DNA of 64,000 nt from Bombyx mori (lineage: Eukaryota > Arthropoda > Insecta > Lepidoptera > Bombycidae): positions 1,371,501 to 1,435,500 of the forward strand of contig NC_085127.1 of NCBI RefSeq assembly GCF_030269925.1, written 5' to 3'. The first letter of the stretch is position 1; every line of letters starts with the position of its first letter. Both the position numbers and the translations under genes were made by a program. The notes under the pieces were generated by a model that was not told the DNA's origin, searched no databases, and was given only the letters and a program-made list of their open reading frames with translations. Shown one piece after another: positions 41,518 to 51,557 of this stretch.

Positions 41518-44406
41518 TTAATTTACTCGTCGAGCCCTTCGTCGCAAGCGACGGGTTCGACGAGAACGGTGACCGGTGCTTGAAGTACCTAAAAGCACCG
41601 TTAGTGGATCAGGAGGATCCGAGATGACGTGTTTAGGGCGACGTCGACTGCTTTCCATTCTGTCCGCAGGATCGGGAATGTAGTTACCGGCGGCCACGAT
41701 GAGAGGGTTCTCGTGTCGTGCCGCTTTATCGAAGTGGCGCATGGACGCCGACTGAAGATACTTACTGATGGACTCTAAGTCCAGGTCGTCATGGAGGTCG
41801 ACGTTCCTGACGAACCACGGGGCTCCGACGGCTATCCTGCAAAAACGGGATTGAATAATTTGAAAGGATTTTAAGTGTATGCGGGCCGCGTGAGCGAACA
41901 CTACACTTGCATAGGTCATGACGGGGCGTATGCAAGTTTTGTAGAGTGTCACCTTATTTCTAAGGGACATTTTACTTCGCCTACATATCATCGGGTAGAG
42001 ACGTCCTAGAATGAAGGAGGCACGGTCGCGTACCGTCTTGATGTGGGGGCGGAATGTCATCCTACTGTCGAGGGTGACGCCTAAATATTTGACCTTCGGG
42101 GCCCACGGTATGGGCTGGTCGAACATCGTGATTGGGCGAACGGCGGGGGCGGGGTTATTGACGCGCCTAGTCGGGAGAGGGATGCTCAGCGTGGTGTTCG
42201 GAGGGCGACCCCTTTTGAAGAGCACCGCTGTGCTTTTCGTGGGGTTAATGTCGATGCGCCACTTCCGGAACCACTGTCCCATGGTGGTAGCTGCGGTCTG
42301 AAGTCGTCGATGAAGCAACGCCTTCTTCCTACACGAGTAGTAGATGGCGGTGTCATCGGCGAAGAGCGCCAGATGGGTCTCCGGAGACCGGGGTATATCG
42401 TTGATATACAAACTGAATAGTAACGGGGAGAGGGCGGAGCCTTGCGGGACTCCGGCTGTGACGTGACGGGGCCGGGAACGCGTTCCCTCGACTCGATATC
42501 GGAACGAACGGTTCGACAAGTAGTCTCGTATGATGAGCACGAGCCTGTCTGGCACTCCCATGTTATACAGTTTGTATATCAAACCGTTGTGCCAGACTTT
42601 ATCGAACGCCTTCGCTATATCGAAGAAGAGGGCTCCTGTCGGAGTGGGTTTCCGCCTGTTCAGCCCTAGTAAGATGTGCTCCGTGAGGCGGTGCACTTGA
42701 TGGACGCACGAGTGTCTGGCGCGGAATCCAAACTGCTCGTCTATAAGAATTTTATTCGCGGATACGAAGTCCCAGAGGCGTTTACGAAGGAGCCGTTCGT
42801 AAAGTTTGCCTATCGCCGGGAGGAGACTGATGGGGCGGTAACTCGCGGTTTCGTTCTTCGGTTTGCCCGGCTTGTGTATGCCGATAACGTCCGCTTCTTT
42901 CCACGCCGCGGGAAAGATGCAGTTCGTCATAGCAGCATTTAATATGGTGGCCAACATCGTTATCAGTTGGGCTGGTAACAGTTTAAGCGCGCGGTTGCGG
43001 ATGCCGTCGGAGCCGGGAGCTTTCCGTGGTTGTAGGCTATCGATCGCCTCCTTGACCTCGGAAGTGGTAATGGGGGGTAACGCGTCCGAGGGCGGCAGGG
43101 AAGCTCTGCGCTCGACCTCCCTGTCGACGAACTCGGTGTGTTCGGGGTCCGCGTGTTGAGTGCTGGTGGTGCACTGCTCTTGCAGTGCATCGGCCAGCAA
43201 CTCTGCCTTGTCATCGTCATCGTAAGCCGGTGATTGGCCTGAGGGGCGTACGAGAGGCGGCATAGTGGCTATAGTTTCGGACTTGAGGGTCCTAGCTAGT
43301 TGCCAGTATGCTTGGTGAGTGGGCGCGAGTTCTTTTAAATAACTATCCCAGTTTTCGTTTCGGGCGTCGCTCAAGCGGGATTTGACCTCCCGCTGTAAGC
43401 GACGCATCCGAGTCCGGTTTGAATCCGTGGGATATCGATCATAGGCCCGGATTGCCGCGTTCCTAACTCTAACGAGGTCCCTAAGATCGGGGGAAAGTCT
43501 GATGCGGTGGAAGCAGTCCTCCACATCAACTTGCTTTGAAGATCTTGTGATCGCCGTCGAGACGTGATCAGTGAAGATATTTATGGATTCGACGGTGTCC
43601 TCGGGGGATGGAGTTGAATCCGGGCCGCAAGGGAGGATTGGTGGAGCGGTGTCAGCTAAGCACGTGCCCAGCTTCTTCCAATCCACCATGGTCCTCGTAT
43701 CTGGTTCGCGGTTGAGTGGGCGACCGAGCTGCATGACGACAGGTCGGTGGTCTGAGTCGAGTTCTGACATTGCCTCGATGGAGCGCAAGCGCAGAGTTAC
43801 GTTCCTCAGCAGTGCCAGATCTATTGTGCTCGGACGACGCGCGGCGTTGTACGGATAGCACGTGGGGGTCGGGGGGTTGAATATCTCGAATGTGAGGTCG
43901 TCTATGAACGCGTCGAGACGCCTACCGTTCACATTCGTGCGATGGCAGTTCCACCTAGTGTGGTGGCAATTTAAATCGCCTGCCAGAATGACCGCGTCCC
44001 CCATACCGAGCAGTGTCTCGAGGTCACTGCTCAGGAGGGGTTTGTCAGGAGGGAGATATACGGATGCGATGACGATCGGCTGGTGTCCCGTCAGCGCGAT
44101 GCGGCACACTGACGCCTCGATATGTAAGAGCGAGGGAGTATCGAGAGGGACGCAGTGCAGGGCCCTCCTATAGTAAATGACAGTACCGCCCTTGCGGGTG
44201 GAGAGTCTGTCATTCCTAACCATGACGTAATTCGCGACTTTGGGGTCGCGACGCGAGGGCTTTAGGAAGGTCTCCTGCACCAGAAGGATGTCGATGAGAT
44301 TGTCACGTAGAAACTCATAAACCTGGTCGCGCTGACGCGCGAGTCCGTTAGCATTGTAGAATGCTAACTTCAAAGAATGGGGTTTTAATCTCGCGTTGCA
44401 CGCCAT
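41518..44406 (-). CDS. LINE element 1 ORF2: endonuclease and reverse transcriptase
   Basis: The 962-residue protein performs target-primed reverse transcription. Residues 1-230 form an APE-type endonuclease: LKLAFYNANGLARQRDQV and QETFLKP near the start, then ILAGDLNCHHTRWN, and SELDSDHRPVV with the catalytic SDH. The reverse transcriptase covers roughly 470-760: AFDKVWHNGLIYKLYNMGV, GVPQGSALSPLLFSLYIND, and the catalytic ALFADDTAIYY. The tail includes a conserved region (LYKTCIRPVMTYASVVFAHA, FCRIAVGAPWFVRNVDLHDD). No RNase H domain is seen, and no stop or frameshift occurs. The ORF starts at an ATG 13 nt after the ORF1 stop, next to the palindrome TGATTACCGGTAATCA. Confidence 0.93.
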   Translation of the reverse strand: MACNARLKPHSLKLAFYNANGLARQRDQVYEFLRDNLIDILLVQETFLKPSRRDPKVANYVMVRNDRLSTRKGGTVIYYRRALHCVPLDTPSLLHIEASVCRIALTGHQPIVIASVYLPPDKPLLSSDLETLLGMGDAVILAGDLNCHHTRWNCHRTNVNGRRLDAFIDDLTFEIFNPPTPTCYPYNAARRPSTIDLALLRNVTLRLRSIEAMSELDSDHRPVVMQLGRPLNREPDTRTMVDWKKLGTCLADTAPPILPCGPDSTPSPEDTVESINIFTDHVSTAITRSSKQVDVEDCFHRIRLSPDLRDLVRVRNAAIRAYDRYPTDSNRTRMRRLQREVKSRLSDARNENWDSYLKELAPTHQAYWQLARTLKSETIATMPPLVRPSGQSPAYDDDDKAELLADALQEQCTTSTQHADPEHTEFVDREVERRASLPPSDALPPITTSEVKEAIDSLQPRKAPGSDGIRNRALKLLPAQLITMLATILNAAMTNCIFPAAWKEADVIGIHKPGKPKNETASYRPISLLPAIGKLYERLLRKRLWDFVSANKILIDEQFGFRARHSCVHQVHRLTEHILLGLNRRKPTPTGALFFDIAKAFDKVWHNGLIYKLYNMGVPDRLVLIIRDYLSNRSFRYRVEGTRSRPRHVTAGVPQGSALSPLLFSLYINDIPRSPETHLALFADDTAIYYSCRKKALLHRRLQTAATTMGQWFRKWRIDINPTKSTAVLFKRGRPPNTTLSIPLPTRRVNNPAPAVRPITMFDQPIPWAPKVKYLGVTLDSRMTFRPHIKTVRDRASFILGRLYPMICRRSKMSLRNKVTLYKTCIRPVMTYASVVFAHAARIHLKSFQIIQSRFCRIAVGAPWFVRNVDLHDDLDLESISKYLQSASMRHFDKAARHENPLIVAAGNYIPDPADRMESSRRRPKHVISDPPDPLTVLLGTSSTGHRSRRTRRLRRRARRVN

Positions 44407-44422
44407 TGATTACCGGTAATCA
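44407..44422 (-). promoter_or_regulatory. ORF1/ORF2 junction with perfect 16-bp palindrome
   Basis: TGATTACCGGTAATCA contains the ORF1 stop (TGA) and ends one base before the ORF2 ATG (written TCAATGG). It could form a hairpin in the RNA and bear on re-initiation of ORF2. The same core is partly kept in element 2. Confidence 0.5.
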
Positions 44423-45946
44423 AACCAGCGTGCGCTGGACGGACTCGATGACGTCGATGTACTCGAACGTCGCGTTTAGGCGGTCTTCGGCCGTGACCGC
44501 TCTGCGCATGGCGTCGGCGAACGCACGCATGCGGTCTATGTTTATCGCGGCGATGTAGTCGCGAATAATGGTAAAATCGTTTGAGTGCGCGGGGCCGGGG
44601 CGAGGCGCGGGACCGGGCGCGGGCGCGGGGGCGGGGCGCGGCGCGAGTAGAGGTTGCGGCGCGTACCGCGGTTGGGGTGCCGGTGTCGTTCCTGCCTTCG
44701 TGAACGGCAACGGTTTCGCCCACGCGGAGACGGTGGGCACCGGAGCCGGTACGAAAGCCGGTTTCGGCGCGCGGGGCGCCGAAGTCTTTGGGCCAGCGGT
44801 TTTAGGGGGCGCGTTTGCCGGGCGCTTCCGTGGAGCCTTGGGGCATCCACGGTAGTTGGCCGTGTGTCCCTGCTTGCGGCAGAGTACACAGCTCGGCGGC
44901 TCCGTCGCTGTCTCTTTCACGCGCGAGCAATCGGTGGTCGCGTGATCTTCTAAACATTTCACGCAACGCGGTCGCGCGTTGCAGTTACGCGCGGAGTGGC
45001 CATATAACTGGCAACGGTGGCACTGCCCGGGAGTGCCGCGTTTATAGGGGGCCTCTACGGTGACCCCCGATAGACCGCACACGGTGCGGAGACATGAGGC
45101 AATTTTCTTGCCCTCCGGTGTGGCTTCTAGTGCTACGAGCACCATATCATACGCGAATTTATCGCGCCCGCTGTGCATCCGGTGCACGCTTATGACGGGG
45201 TAGGACTGACCTACCAGGTCATTTTTGATTTGCTCGACGTCGAGCTCTTTCGGGACTCCGCGTACTACGACGCGGAGTTCGCGCTCCTCCTGGAGCGCAT
45301 AGGTATGATACCCTATGCGTTCCTTGCGGAGGTATGCTGTCAAGGACCTATGGTCGTCGGATGACTCTACTTTGATTTGTATTCCATGCGGAATATTCCT
45401 CGCATGGAGTACATTTATCTTGTTGGCCTTAAGGGCCAGGGAAACGCGATCCCAAGAAGATTTTTCCCGCAGGATGACCGGCGGCGGCGCGGGAACTTTT
45501 CGGACGGGCGCGGGCCCGGGGCGCGGCGACGGGGTTGCGCGGCGAGGGGAGTCGGGTGAGACCACGACTTTAGGCCGCGACGCGTTCGCGGCCTTCGGTT
45601 GTTTTGGCGCCGCGGACGGTTCCACGGCGCGGGCGCGTTTTTTCCCGCGCGCGACGGTGGTGAACCCTTCCGAGGTTCCCGGTTGGGGACTCGCGGCGGA
45701 CTCGTACTCCATTTCCGACTCGGAGTCGGAGCCGGAGCTTGATGACGCGCAAGACGCGATCGACGCAGGCGCGGGGGTGGGGGGCGACATCGGCGAGTCG
45801 CGAGGTACCGGCGCGGGGGGCGACAAAGGAGAGTCGCGGAGTGCCGGCGCGTCAAGGCCGGCCTTGTAAGCTTCGAACTTCGCGATTATGTCCGGACAGA
45901 CGTCGCGGACGAACTTAAAGAAGAGCGCGCCATTGGCGTCACTCAT
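44420..45946 (-). CDS. LINE element 1 ORF1: Gag-like nucleic-acid-binding protein
   Basis: 508 residues. The N-terminal half is low-complexity (Pro/Ser/Ala-rich with a basic GKKRARA stretch). The middle holds the domain usual before the knuckles in Jockey-clade ORF1 (LRVVVRGVPKELDVEQIKND..ISVHRMHSG). Then come three zinc knuckles: CHRCQLYGHSARNC, CVKCLEDHATTDC and CVLCRKQGHTANYRGC, around residues 310-370. A Pro/Ala-rich linker (AP-x-P repeats) and a short helical C-terminus follow. The protein binds element RNA and acts as chaperone in the retrotransposition particle. It is very GC-rich compared with its surroundings. Confidence 0.9.
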   Translation of the reverse strand: MSDANGALFFKFVRDVCPDIIAKFEAYKAGLDAPALRDSPLSPPAPVPRDSPMSPPTPAPASIASCASSSSGSDSESEMEYESAASPQPGTSEGFTTVARGKKRARAVEPSAAPKQPKAANASRPKVVVSPDSPRRATPSPRPGPAPVRKVPAPPPVILREKSSWDRVSLALKANKINVLHARNIPHGIQIKVESSDDHRSLTAYLRKERIGYHTYALQEERELRVVVRGVPKELDVEQIKNDLVGQSYPVISVHRMHSGRDKFAYDMVLVALEATPEGKKIASCLRTVCGLSGVTVEAPYKRGTPGQCHRCQLYGHSARNCNARPRCVKCLEDHATTDCSRVKETATEPPSCVLCRKQGHTANYRGCPKAPRKRPANAPPKTAGPKTSAPRAPKPAFVPAPVPTVSAWAKPLPFTKAGTTPAPQPRYAPQPLLAPRPAPAPAPGPAPRPGPAHSNDFTIIRDYIAAINIDRMRAFADAMRRAVTAEDRLNATFEYIDVIESVQRTLV

Positions 45947-46430
45947 GGTGAGTGTGTGCCCGGGGGGGGCGTCCCCGGGACTTAAGCAAACTCGCCGAAA
46001 GGCGAGTCCCCTGAGTGGGATTTATACCCCCTGCGCTGTACCAGCCAGCAGTGATTTGCAGGGGGGGGATGCCTATGCCGTGAAAACGGCAGTCAGCTGG
46101 GATTGGGGTGGAGAGTTTGGGAAGGTGGGACCCCACTGGGTTGTGAGTGCCACAACAAGCGGTGATCGCAGTGGGGGTTCAGTCTTTAAAAAGACTGTTT
46201 TGCACGACGGATAGATAAATAAATTTAATAAATGGTAATGAATGAATGAATGTGAATTGGCGTTTTCGAATGCAGAACAAACGAATTCGAATTGCTTTTT
46301 CGACCCAAGGTCGCTACGCCAGCGCCCGTGCGTCAGGAATTCACAACAAAGTCGCGATCGACGCGACAGCGACAATGTCGTGTAAACCAAAACACAAGTT
46401 CGCGACGGCAGCGACAATAATTCGAGAAAA

Positions 46431-46465
46431 CACGTCCGGACTCGACAGCGTTGCAAACGGAATTG
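46431..46465 (-). promoter_or_regulatory. internal Pol II promoter of LINE element 1 (Inr plus DPE)
   Basis: The element begins CAATTCCG; GGACGTG lies at element positions 29-35 (46437-46431). With the A at position 2 as +1, the motif is at +28 to +34, where the downstream promoter element (RGWCGTG) sits in jockey-type LINEs. Element 2 has the identical offset. Confidence 0.7.
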
Positions 46466-46475
46466 TCGATGGCGT

Positions 46476-47138
46476 AAAAGTTAACTCAATATTTGTATGG
46501 AGTTCGAACGTTCACCTTCGTTTGCCGCTAGAGGCGCTGTTTCTTTTTTACGCTATCGCGAACATTAACAAACCCGCAGTAAGCACACAGATCGGGAATC
46601 GAATCCGAAAATCATGAGACAAAGCGGAATACGCACGGGACAGGCCTCCCTACAACCTGAACCCTACAACCTGCCTTAACATGGTCACTGTCCATAGGCT
46701 CCAGTAACCGCTCAACACTTGAAAGTCTAACTTACAACCATTCGTCTAAGATAATCAAAAATACGAACGATTAAACCAGATAAAACGCATTGTAAAATCG
46801 TTCATTATCATTGCAATATAAATGATAATGAACAAAACGAAATGATTCGATAACAAAACTAAACGCTTCATGCGCGTTCTTACGATGAATATTATCATAC
46901 ACTTGAAAGTTTACACGCATTTTGATAATCATAAACAAACACGGTTTTTGTATGTAGGTCAGTTGTCACAAGAATTACTTAATTTAACTGCCTTATGAAA
47001 TAATTTCAATTGAAACAAACAACACAATAGTAGGTGCGGTATTATGTGCGTCATTAATGTAGGATTGGTAAGAACGAAACGTATGAAAAGAGTGTGGAAC
47101 GTAGCGTTAAGATGTGAGTGAGAGAAAACGGGAAGAAA
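46476..47138. other. unannotated intron 1 sequence of the ZIP gene
   Basis: A trace of a Bm1 3' end may be present at 46690-46745 (CCATAGGCTCCAGTAACCGC). Otherwise nothing is visible. Confidence 0.35.
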
Positions 47139-47428
47139 TCAAAATCAAACCCGCAAAATTATAATTTGCGTAATTACAGGTGGCAGGACCTCTTGTGAGT
47201 CCGCGCTGGTAGGTACCACCGCCCTGCTTATTTCTGCCGTAAAGCAGTAATGCGTTTCGGTTTGAAGAGTGGGGCAGCCGTTGTAACTATACTGAGACCT
47301 TAGAACTTATATCTCAAGGTGGGTGGCGCATTTACGTTGTAGATGTATATGGGCTCCAGTAACCACTTAACACCAGGTGGGCTGTGAGCTCGTCCACCCA
47401 TCTTCTAAGCAATAAAAATAAAAAAAAG
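47139..47428 (+). repeat. Bm1-type SINE, 5'-truncated
   Basis: AAATCAAACCCGCAAAATTA through the body to CCACCCATCTTCTAAGCAAT and an A-rich tail. It carries a 3-bp insertion in the terminal motif. Confidence 0.87.
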
Positions 47429-47689
47429 AAAGGGAGAAGAGAATGACAGACATAATGACAGAGAAAAACATGGCGAAGACGGTTAAAAAATGAGCAAGAC
47501 GTAAATAATAAAAGTGTTAATTAATTTTAAGTTATTATTATTATAACAGAAGATTTTGGAATAGTGGAAGTTTTATTTTATGCGCTGCGGTCCCTATTCT
47601 ACATTAATAAAACCAGCCACAATGGATCGGGTACCAGAATCTGCTGTCGTATATCAAGAGTTGCAGAGAATATTGGTAACATATTTAGG

Positions 47690-47856
47690 CGTAGGTCTAA
47701 AAGGAATGCTATGACGCGTCTTCCTCCGCGAGGATTGTGGAGAGTTTTCAATGGTAGACAGCGGTTTAACTGTGCCCCTCATCCGTGAACGACGGTAGCC
47801 AGTTACTGTTACATTGGGTCGTATGCTTGTCTACCTACAAGGGCAATTAAAAATAT
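47690..47856 (+). pseudogene. LINE ORF2 C-terminus and tail fragment
   Basis: The frame reads RLPPRGLWRVFNGRQRFNC and then a stop; the tail is GACGGTAGCCAGTTACTGTT..TGTCTACCTACAAGGGCAAT. This is a diverged copy of the family at 36407 and 40634. Confidence 0.6.
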
Positions 47857-48299
47857 AAGAAACTTAGCCACTACCTAAAATTTGTTGAGAGCGGCATATA
47901 TTTGAAAAATCCTTGTTACTATAAATTGAGCTGTGGCTGTGGGCTCTCATTGTTTTTGACGTGACAACGTCTTAAAAATCGATAATCACCGGCTGCACGC
48001 ACGTAAAAGTGTCACGTTCCTTAGCACAGAAGCGACAGCGCGGAACAAGCGACAGAGAGGCACAATCGGCTTAAGCGTTGGTTTGTGACACATTTATGTC
48101 TCTTCTCGCGTGACCTCAGAGCTAGCAGTTCGAATATTTCTGCTACTAACGTCATCACGTAAAACTATTGTCCGTATACCGACTTCACAGAGAACCAATT
48201 ATTTTTTTAAAGTTTTTTTAGAGATGGGGCAGTGGGCTTCAACAGTGTTTCACCATCGGGATCGGTCTTGAGCTACGCACTTTAGTCCGGTCAATGACT
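47857..48299. other. unannotated intron sequence
   Basis: No motif is recognised on either strand. Confidence 0.35.
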
Positions 48300-48301
48300 C
48301 T

Positions 48302-48538
48302 GGGCTTTCATATATAGGACAAATTAAGAGACACAATATATCGGTCAGAGTTAATAAGCACATTGCGGACTTCAAGGTTACATACAAGCGGGCATACAAG
48401 TCTGCAGTATGTCAACACGCTCTGGAAAATGACGCCAGCCACTTTATTAGATTTGACACAATCGATATACTGGCTAAAGAAAACAAGCTGAGTCCACGTA
48501 TGATGCGTGTGATTATTAAAATTCAAAAAGCATCCTAA
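48302..48538 (+). pseudogene. Penelope-like element GIY-YIG endonuclease fragment
   Basis: The plus frame reads YIGQIKRHNISVRVNKHIAD, then SAVCQHALENDASHFIRFDT, then IDILAKENKLSPRMMRVIIK and a stop at 48536-48538. This follows the Penelope-type GIY-YIG nuclease pattern as I know it: YIG-Q-x-K/T-R, R-x-x-x-H-x-x-D, S-A-x-x-x-H-x-x-x-x-x-H, F-D-x-x-x-I-L-A, then a helix with R-x-x-E/K. The upstream GIY half is missing and no reverse transcriptase is seen, so it is a 3'-terminal scrap of a Penelope-like retroelement in the first ZIP intron. Downstream (48539-48640) similarity continues weakly without a frame. Confidence 0.7.
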
Positions 48539-48718
48539 CTTTTATGAAGAAGGTGGTTGGTGCTAATCTAACACCTGGGATGACTAAGCTGTCAAGTCAA
48601 GACAAAGACCTCAAGACACCGTTAGGTCTTTGTGTACGTAAAGGAAACGTAAATATTAACAAGTAAGAATAGTTATAGAAAAATGAATGGTAGATTGAAA
48701 TATTTACAATTTTTTTTA

Positions 48719-49156
48719 TTTTTTTTTTATTGCTTGGATGGATGTACGAGCTCACAGCCCACCTGGTGTTAAGTGGTTACTGGAGCCCATAGACATCTAC
48801 AACGTAAATGCGCCACCCACCTCGTGATATAAGTTCTAAGGTCTCAGTATAGTTACAACGGCTACCCCACCCTTCGAACCGAAACGCATTATTGCTTCAC
48901 GGCGGAAATAGGCGGGGTGGTGGTACCTACCCGTGCGGACTCACAAGAGGTCCTACCACCAGTGATTACGCAAATTACAATTTTGCGGGTTTGGTTTTTA
49001 TTACACGATGTTATTCCTTCATCGTGGAAGTCAATCGTGAACATTTGTTGAGTACGTATTTCATTAGAAAAATTGGTACCCGCCTGCGGGATTCGAACAC
49101 CGGTGCATCGCTACATACGAATGCACCGGACGTCTTATCCTTTAGGCCACGACGAC
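48719..49156 (-). repeat. Bm1-type SINE, full length
   Basis: The head (reverse complement GGCCACGACGAC at 49145-49156), body and poly(T)/ATTGCTTGGATGG 3' end are all present. Near-canonical. Confidence 0.92.
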
Positions 49157-49225
49157 AAATTTCGTGATTATCCGTTACCACGATAACTAAAGTATAAGAA
49201 ACGTCGCATATACTAAAATGTCATT

Positions 49226-49607
49226 CCCGATCCTGCGGCCCGCATGGTAAACAGTGGACGTCACCAAAACACGTCATTTCGGATCCTCCCGATCCATTAA
49301 CGGCGCTTTTATGTACCCCAAGCACCGGTCATCGTCCTCGTCGAACCCGTCGCTTGCTCGACTTGCTTGGGCTCATCGAGTAAATTAACCCACAGCCACA
49401 GCCCACTGAGTTTCTCGTCGGATCTTCTCAGTGGGTCGCGTTTCCGATCCGGTGGTAGATTCTCCGAAGCACAGCTCTTGCTAGTCAATGTTAGCACCGG
49501 TCAATGTTAGCACCGTCCTCTGGTTTGAGCCCCGTGAGCACTCCTACTTGTTATAGTTACGTTAAAATGGCCTGTCAAGGCTATCAGCTTAGGTAGGGGG
49601 AAAAAAC
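49226..49607 (+). repeat. 5'-truncated Jockey-clade LINE tail including ORF2 end
   Basis: It covers the last ORF2 codons (GATCCTGCGGCCCGCATGGT..) and the 3' UTR to CAGCTTAGGTAGG plus A tail. A small direct duplication (CAATGTTAGCACCG twice, about 49487-49516) is present. Confidence 0.85.
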
Positions 49608-49971
49608 GAGAGCAATCAAAATAAGATTAAATCGTAAAAAAAAAAAAAATAGAAATAAGTTTAGTTTAAAAATAATTTTCCACATTTCAAATGGTGGGCG
49701 CACTATACCAGTCCCTTCAGCTTAGACATCAACTGCTGACCGTATTGCTAGTAAGCCGAGTAGTAAGCAATACGGGATTGTTCATATACATCGCACAACG
49801 TAAAATCCAAAACATTACAATGTTTTTTAATTGAAATAAACTTTGACAGATTAAATTAAGTGACTTTAGCACCAGTTCTAAACGGGTACATAGCTGATGA
49901 GCTATTTAGTAAAATAAAGAACACAAACTAGGACTATAGTGTTGGCAGCACAACGAAAATAAGAAATCGTC

Positions 49972-50272
49972 GTGGCCTAAAGGATAAATCGCCCGGTGCA
50001 TTCGTATCGAGCGATGCGACCGTGCCGGTGTTCGAATCCCGCAAGCAGGTTTTTTTTTTTTACTGATATACGTACATAATCTTTTTATGAATAACTTCAA
50101 AATTTCATAAAATTCCAGAATAACATCGTGTAATAAAAATCAAGCGCACACAAATTTTAATTTTCGTAATTACTCACAAAGTATCATATGTTTCCACACG
50201 CGTAGGTACCACCACCCTGCCTATTTCTGCCGTGAAGCAGCATTTCAGTTTAAAGGGTGGGGAGCCGTTGTA
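49972..50272 (+). repeat. Bm1-type SINE, head present, 3' end missing
   Basis: GAAATCGTCGTGGCCTAAAG, a B-box-like GTGTTCGAATCCCGC, a T run, then body to GTGGGGAGCCGTTGTA. Confidence 0.8.
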
Positions 50273-50526
50273 TTATAAAACTGATTTTAGTATTTGATAC
50301 TCTCATTTTGTTTATTTTTTGTTAATTTTAACTATTTTTATTGCAATTATGGGGATGTTCTGTTTTTGTCATGCATCCACTTGATGTCCAAGGGCAACTT
50401 CGGTAGGAAAAGCGTCTACCGTCTGTTCGAATGCAAAATTCGAGTGTTCTTGTTAGTGGCTGAGAAAAATGCGAGTATTTTTATGAAGAAGTTTATCTGA
50501 ATCACAATATTAACTAAAATATGTAC

Positions 50527-51057
50527 CTGAGTTCCATCTTCTTGAAGACCAATAGCCAGACCTTCCAGTAGGCTGTGAACGAAGAGAGCGCATAACAATC
50601 CTATTGTTCCTGATGAACTCCTATTGCACGGAGCCGTATGACTCACGTGGCACATTTGAGGGTTATCCACCTCACCGGGACATCGTTCTCTCAATTCTCC
50701 ATCGCGATTCAGCAAAGACGATCTCTCAGTTCCATATCTCAAGCCCTGATTGGCCGGACTTCCATGATTGATTTCAGTGGAACACAGATGGAATATCTCA
50801 TCAACCAAGTAAACAATGAAGAAACCAATGCAGACCATTAGCTCTGAGTAGTTCGGGTATTTTTCCCTTGCTTCTGGCAACATGTGGACGAGGGAAGTGG
50901 CCAGAAGCACTCCACCACCGAAGCAGAGGAGGCAGGATAGCACGAGAGGGTGCCGTTGTCTTGCGCTTTCCGAAAAACATGAAGGCAACATACCACCAAA
51001 GAAACTCCCTAAGCCCAGCGCCAGCATCGACACGACCTTGGCCGTGGTCACATTCAT
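50527..51057 (-). CDS. ZIP-family (SLC39-like) zinc transporter, exon 1
   Basis: 177 codons from the ATG at 51057 to the donor CTCAG|GTACAT. ZIP proteins move Zn2+ or related metals into the cytosol. Membrane segments 1-4 are visible: VVSMLALGLGSFFGGMLPSC, VLSCLLCFGGGVLLATSLVH (ending with the typical HMLPEA), SELMVCIGFFIVYLVDEIFH, and GTIGLLCALFVHSLLEGLAI. The last holds the family metal site H-S-x-x-E-G. The loop between segments 3 and 4 is short and only modestly His-rich, ending near HVSHTAPC. With exons 2-4 (71, 52 and 4 codons) the protein is 304 residues with eight membrane segments, the size of ZIP1/2/3-type members. The exon reads open beyond its donor for 36 codons, but that stretch is not ZIP-like. 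Confidence 0.92.
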
Positions 51058-51091
51058 GATTTTTAATATTTATTTCGATAATCGCACGAGA

Positions 51092-51102
51092 GTTTTATAT
51101 AG
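51092..51102 (-). promoter_or_regulatory. possible TATA box of the ZIP gene
   Basis: CTATATAAAAC reads on the minus strand 35 to 45 bases upstream of the ATG. If used, the 5' UTR would be only about 10-15 nt; an upstream start is equally possible. Confidence 0.25.
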
Positions 51103-51167
51103 AACACTGGATTTCGTCACTGTCAAACTACCGCCGAGATGGGTAGTTTGAAATGTATTTTTTTTTC

Positions 51168-51446
51168 TCTACCGAACACGACCGCTCTTTCGCCTTGACT
51201 GATCGTCACTGACTACTGACTTAAAACGCAAATTGATTGTCCCGTTTTTATCTATATTTACACGCTGTTATCAAAAAAATATGTTTAAAAAATGTTTTTT
51301 TCTACACACTTGCAGGCAGCTTTGAGCATTCTGATAGAATAGCGTTATAGTTGATATCTATATACTGTTTTAAATATACTTAATTATTTTTTTTAACGAT
51401 TCTTAAAACCATATTACAGCCATAAAAATTAAAAGTTAAAATTTTT
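51168..51446. other. upstream flank of the ZIP gene
   Basis: Unique-looking sequence; no repeat is recognised. Confidence 0.35.
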
Positions 51447-51557
51447 TTTTATTGCCCATGTAGGCAGACGAGCATACGGCCCACCTGATGGTGAGTGGTT
51501 ACCGTCGCCCATGGACTTCAGCAATGCCAGGGGCAGAGCCAAGCCGCTGCCTACCGA
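51447..51557 (-). repeat. LINE 3' tail (GGCTTGGCTCT..CATGGGCGAC family)
   Basis: TTTTTTTATTGCCCATGTAGG, GCCCACCTGATGGTGAGTGG, GGACTTCAGCAATGCCAGGG. Well preserved, opposite in orientation to 36407. Confidence 0.8.

Larger units (their letters stand above)
41306..46465 (-). mobile_element. full-length Jockey-clade LINE (element 1), in ZIP intron 1
   Basis: About 5.16 kb on the minus strand: 5' UTR of 519 nt, ORF1 (45946-44420), ORF2 (44406-41518), 3' UTR and an A tail of about 17. The 10-bp direct repeat TCGATGGCGT (41296-41305 and 46466-46475; the last T is ambiguous with the tail) is the likely target duplication. The length agrees with element 2 (5174 bp). Both ORFs are open, so it may be autonomous. 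The BMC1/L1Bm-type assignment is from memory of the 3' tail. Confidence 0.88.

Noticed and set aside
44568..45869. Several long plus-strand frames opposite LINE ORF1
   Set aside because: They are shadows caused by high GC content; the zinc-knuckle frame on the minus strand is the real one. The same applies at 60224-61603.
50416..50526. Read-through of ZIP exon 1 (..VHILVNIVIQINFFIKI..)
   Set aside because: It lies after a good donor and lacks ZIP segment 5, which is found in exon 2.
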